Source: Cyanoderma ruficeps (lineage: Eukaryota; Chordata; Aves; Passeriformes; Timaliidae). Taken from it: a DNA stretch of 64,000 nucleotides. Within the stretch, counting starts at the first letter, position 1. Each line of letters starts with the position of its first letter. The position numbers and the translations under genes were made by a program. Where the stretch lies: positions 25,731,367 to 25,795,366 of the forward strand of contig VZDJ01007747.1 in the NCBI GenBank assembly GCA_008694505.1. The letters are read 5' to 3'. Below the pieces are notes generated by a model. The model saw only the letters and a program-made list of their open reading frames with translations, was not told the DNA's origin and made no database searches. Shown piece by piece: positions 62,999 to 64,000 of this stretch.

Positions 62999-63240
62999 GT
63001 GTGAGGCCTGGTCCCAGGTGTGATTGCGAGGCTGAGATTGTCCCACTTCAAGGACAGAAAGATGAGCAGGCACACAGCAGTTTAAGGGAACAACTCTTTC
63101 TCCACTTTATTCGAAAATCTGACTCCATTTATACATTTGTACAGAGGTCAAGAGATTGGCTACACACGTTGCCACCTCCTTAACCTGGATGGTGGACATC
63201 ACCATCAATCATACTTCTCTCAGAGGAGAAGTATGTGAAC
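62999..63240 (-). repeat. Probable solo LTR fragment of an endogenous retrovirus, minus strand
   Basis: Read on the minus strand, a TATA-like TATAAAT (63127-63133) is followed 16 bases later by AATAAA (63106-63111) and a T-arm-like GTTGTTCCC segment, then sequence ending near CTCACA at 62999. This TATA-to-poly(A)-signal spacing is typical of compact retroviral LTRs. Base composition differs from the neighbouring AT-rich DNA. No internal retroviral genes are visible. Boundaries, especially the right edge, are uncertain. Confidence 0.4.
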
Positions 63241-64000
63241 ATTCTAAAAATACACATTGTTTGCATGAAGCTGCGTGAGAAACTTCAGCACAAAGACAGA
63301 AAGCAGAAAATTCAGGGCAACACCCAGGGCTGCGAGAACAGCCTCACTTGGTGCCTTCTGAGTATGTCGGTAGCGGTTCCTGAAGATAACACAGTAGTTA
63401 TATTGATTTTTAGGCCCAGAGTTCCTTAAGTTTAAAATTCAGCATTGCTTTTCAAAACAAAACCTGTTCAAAGAGCGAAATTATTTTCAGTTGTTTTGTA
63501 GATTTTATTCTTCACTTTTCCCTTGGGATTGCTGATTTTACTTTGTTCCATAACACCTGGATGGGCAGAAGGCACTGCTGTGCTGAGGCTGTTTTCAGGT
63601 GTTGTAGTTGCTGTCTGGTTAAGCAGCAGGACCAACAGACCAGAGCACTAATGAGCTCACATGGCACCTTTGCTTCAAGGGAGGCATTAATAAGAGCATC
63701 TGCTTGTTTTTGCTGCTGTCCCTTTTGTGGTCTGACTAGTCACACTGCCACAGATTTTCCCCAGCCTTTTAGGAACTTACTGATGCCTTCAGTGTTTGAT
63801 TGGAATTGGCCAGATGTCTTAGAGCAGGAGAGAGGAAGCACAGAAGCAGTATGCTCACTTATTCCCTCTTCTTTTTTTGGTAGTCACAGGTGCCGTAACA
63901 TTTCTCACATCATTTACTTCTATTCTTGATTACATTGAGCAGCTTAATTGGAAAAATAATTTGTTTGATTGAAGAAATTGGACAAGTGACTCAAATAATG
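63241..64000. other. Downstream region without recognised gene
   Basis: It may include more of the LTR-like element up to about 63430. Two 64- and 128-codon ORFs carry no recognisable domain. No exon, tRNA or known repeat was identified. Confidence 0.6.

Noticed and set aside
1..64000. CRISPR arrays, operons or other prokaryotic systems
   Set aside because: The window is clearly vertebrate nuclear DNA with spliced genes and CR1 elements; no regularly spaced repeats were seen.

Overview
The window is AT-rich vertebrate nuclear DNA from a bird, probably a passerine. It carries several truncated CR1 LINE copies (the main avian non-LTR retrotransposon) and one SINE with a tRNA-Ile-type head and a CR1 3' tail, the architecture known from songbird genomes. 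Gene structure is typical of vertebrates: short exons with GT-AG borders, separated by introns of up to about 7.4 kb. There is one assembly gap (43401-43487) and two single N positions (11679, 56684).

One gene fills almost the whole window: the 3' two-thirds of ARAP2 (ArfGAP with RhoGAP, ankyrin repeat and PH domains 2), plus strand. I placed 24 coding exons between 2801 and 61893. All exon phases join, giving 3273 coding nt (1090 codons plus stop) with no frameshift or internal stop. Domain order is PH2 (C-terminal part), ArfGAP, PH3, PH4, RhoGAP, RA, PH5 and a charged C-terminal tail. The promoter, SAM domain and PH1 lie upstream of the window. ARAP2 is a phosphoinositide-regulated GAP for Arf6 whose RhoGAP module binds RhoA without detectable GAP activity. 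The sequence fits this: the ArfGAP zinc-finger cysteines and catalytic Arg are present, and the RhoGAP Arg-finger position is Leu.

Layout. 1-2800: upstream intron with a tandem POU-octamer repeat. 2801-7897: PH2 end and ArfGAP. 9379-15549: PH3. 16187-26080: PH4, split by a 7.4-kb intron. 26597-27975: CR1 copy, minus. 29461-34132: RhoGAP, with a CR1 tail at 32465-32975. 36413-42212: RA domain, with competing in-frame acceptors at 37421 and 37508. 42590-45310: CR1 copy, gap, inverted CR1 fragment and tRNA-Ile-type SINE. 47914-54651: PH5, with old CR1 material and a tRNA-Arg/CR1 chimera in its first intron. 58021-58745: CR1. 59149-61893: C-terminal tail. After 61893: 3' UTR, then a probable solo LTR in minus orientation near 62999-63240.

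I found no second protein-coding gene, CRISPR array or operon, and no clear unknown system. The best leads are the tRNA-Arg/CR1 chimera, the inverted CR1 pair around the gap, a possible 29-codon alternative acceptor in the RA domain, and possible premature polyadenylation after the first RhoGAP-core exon.
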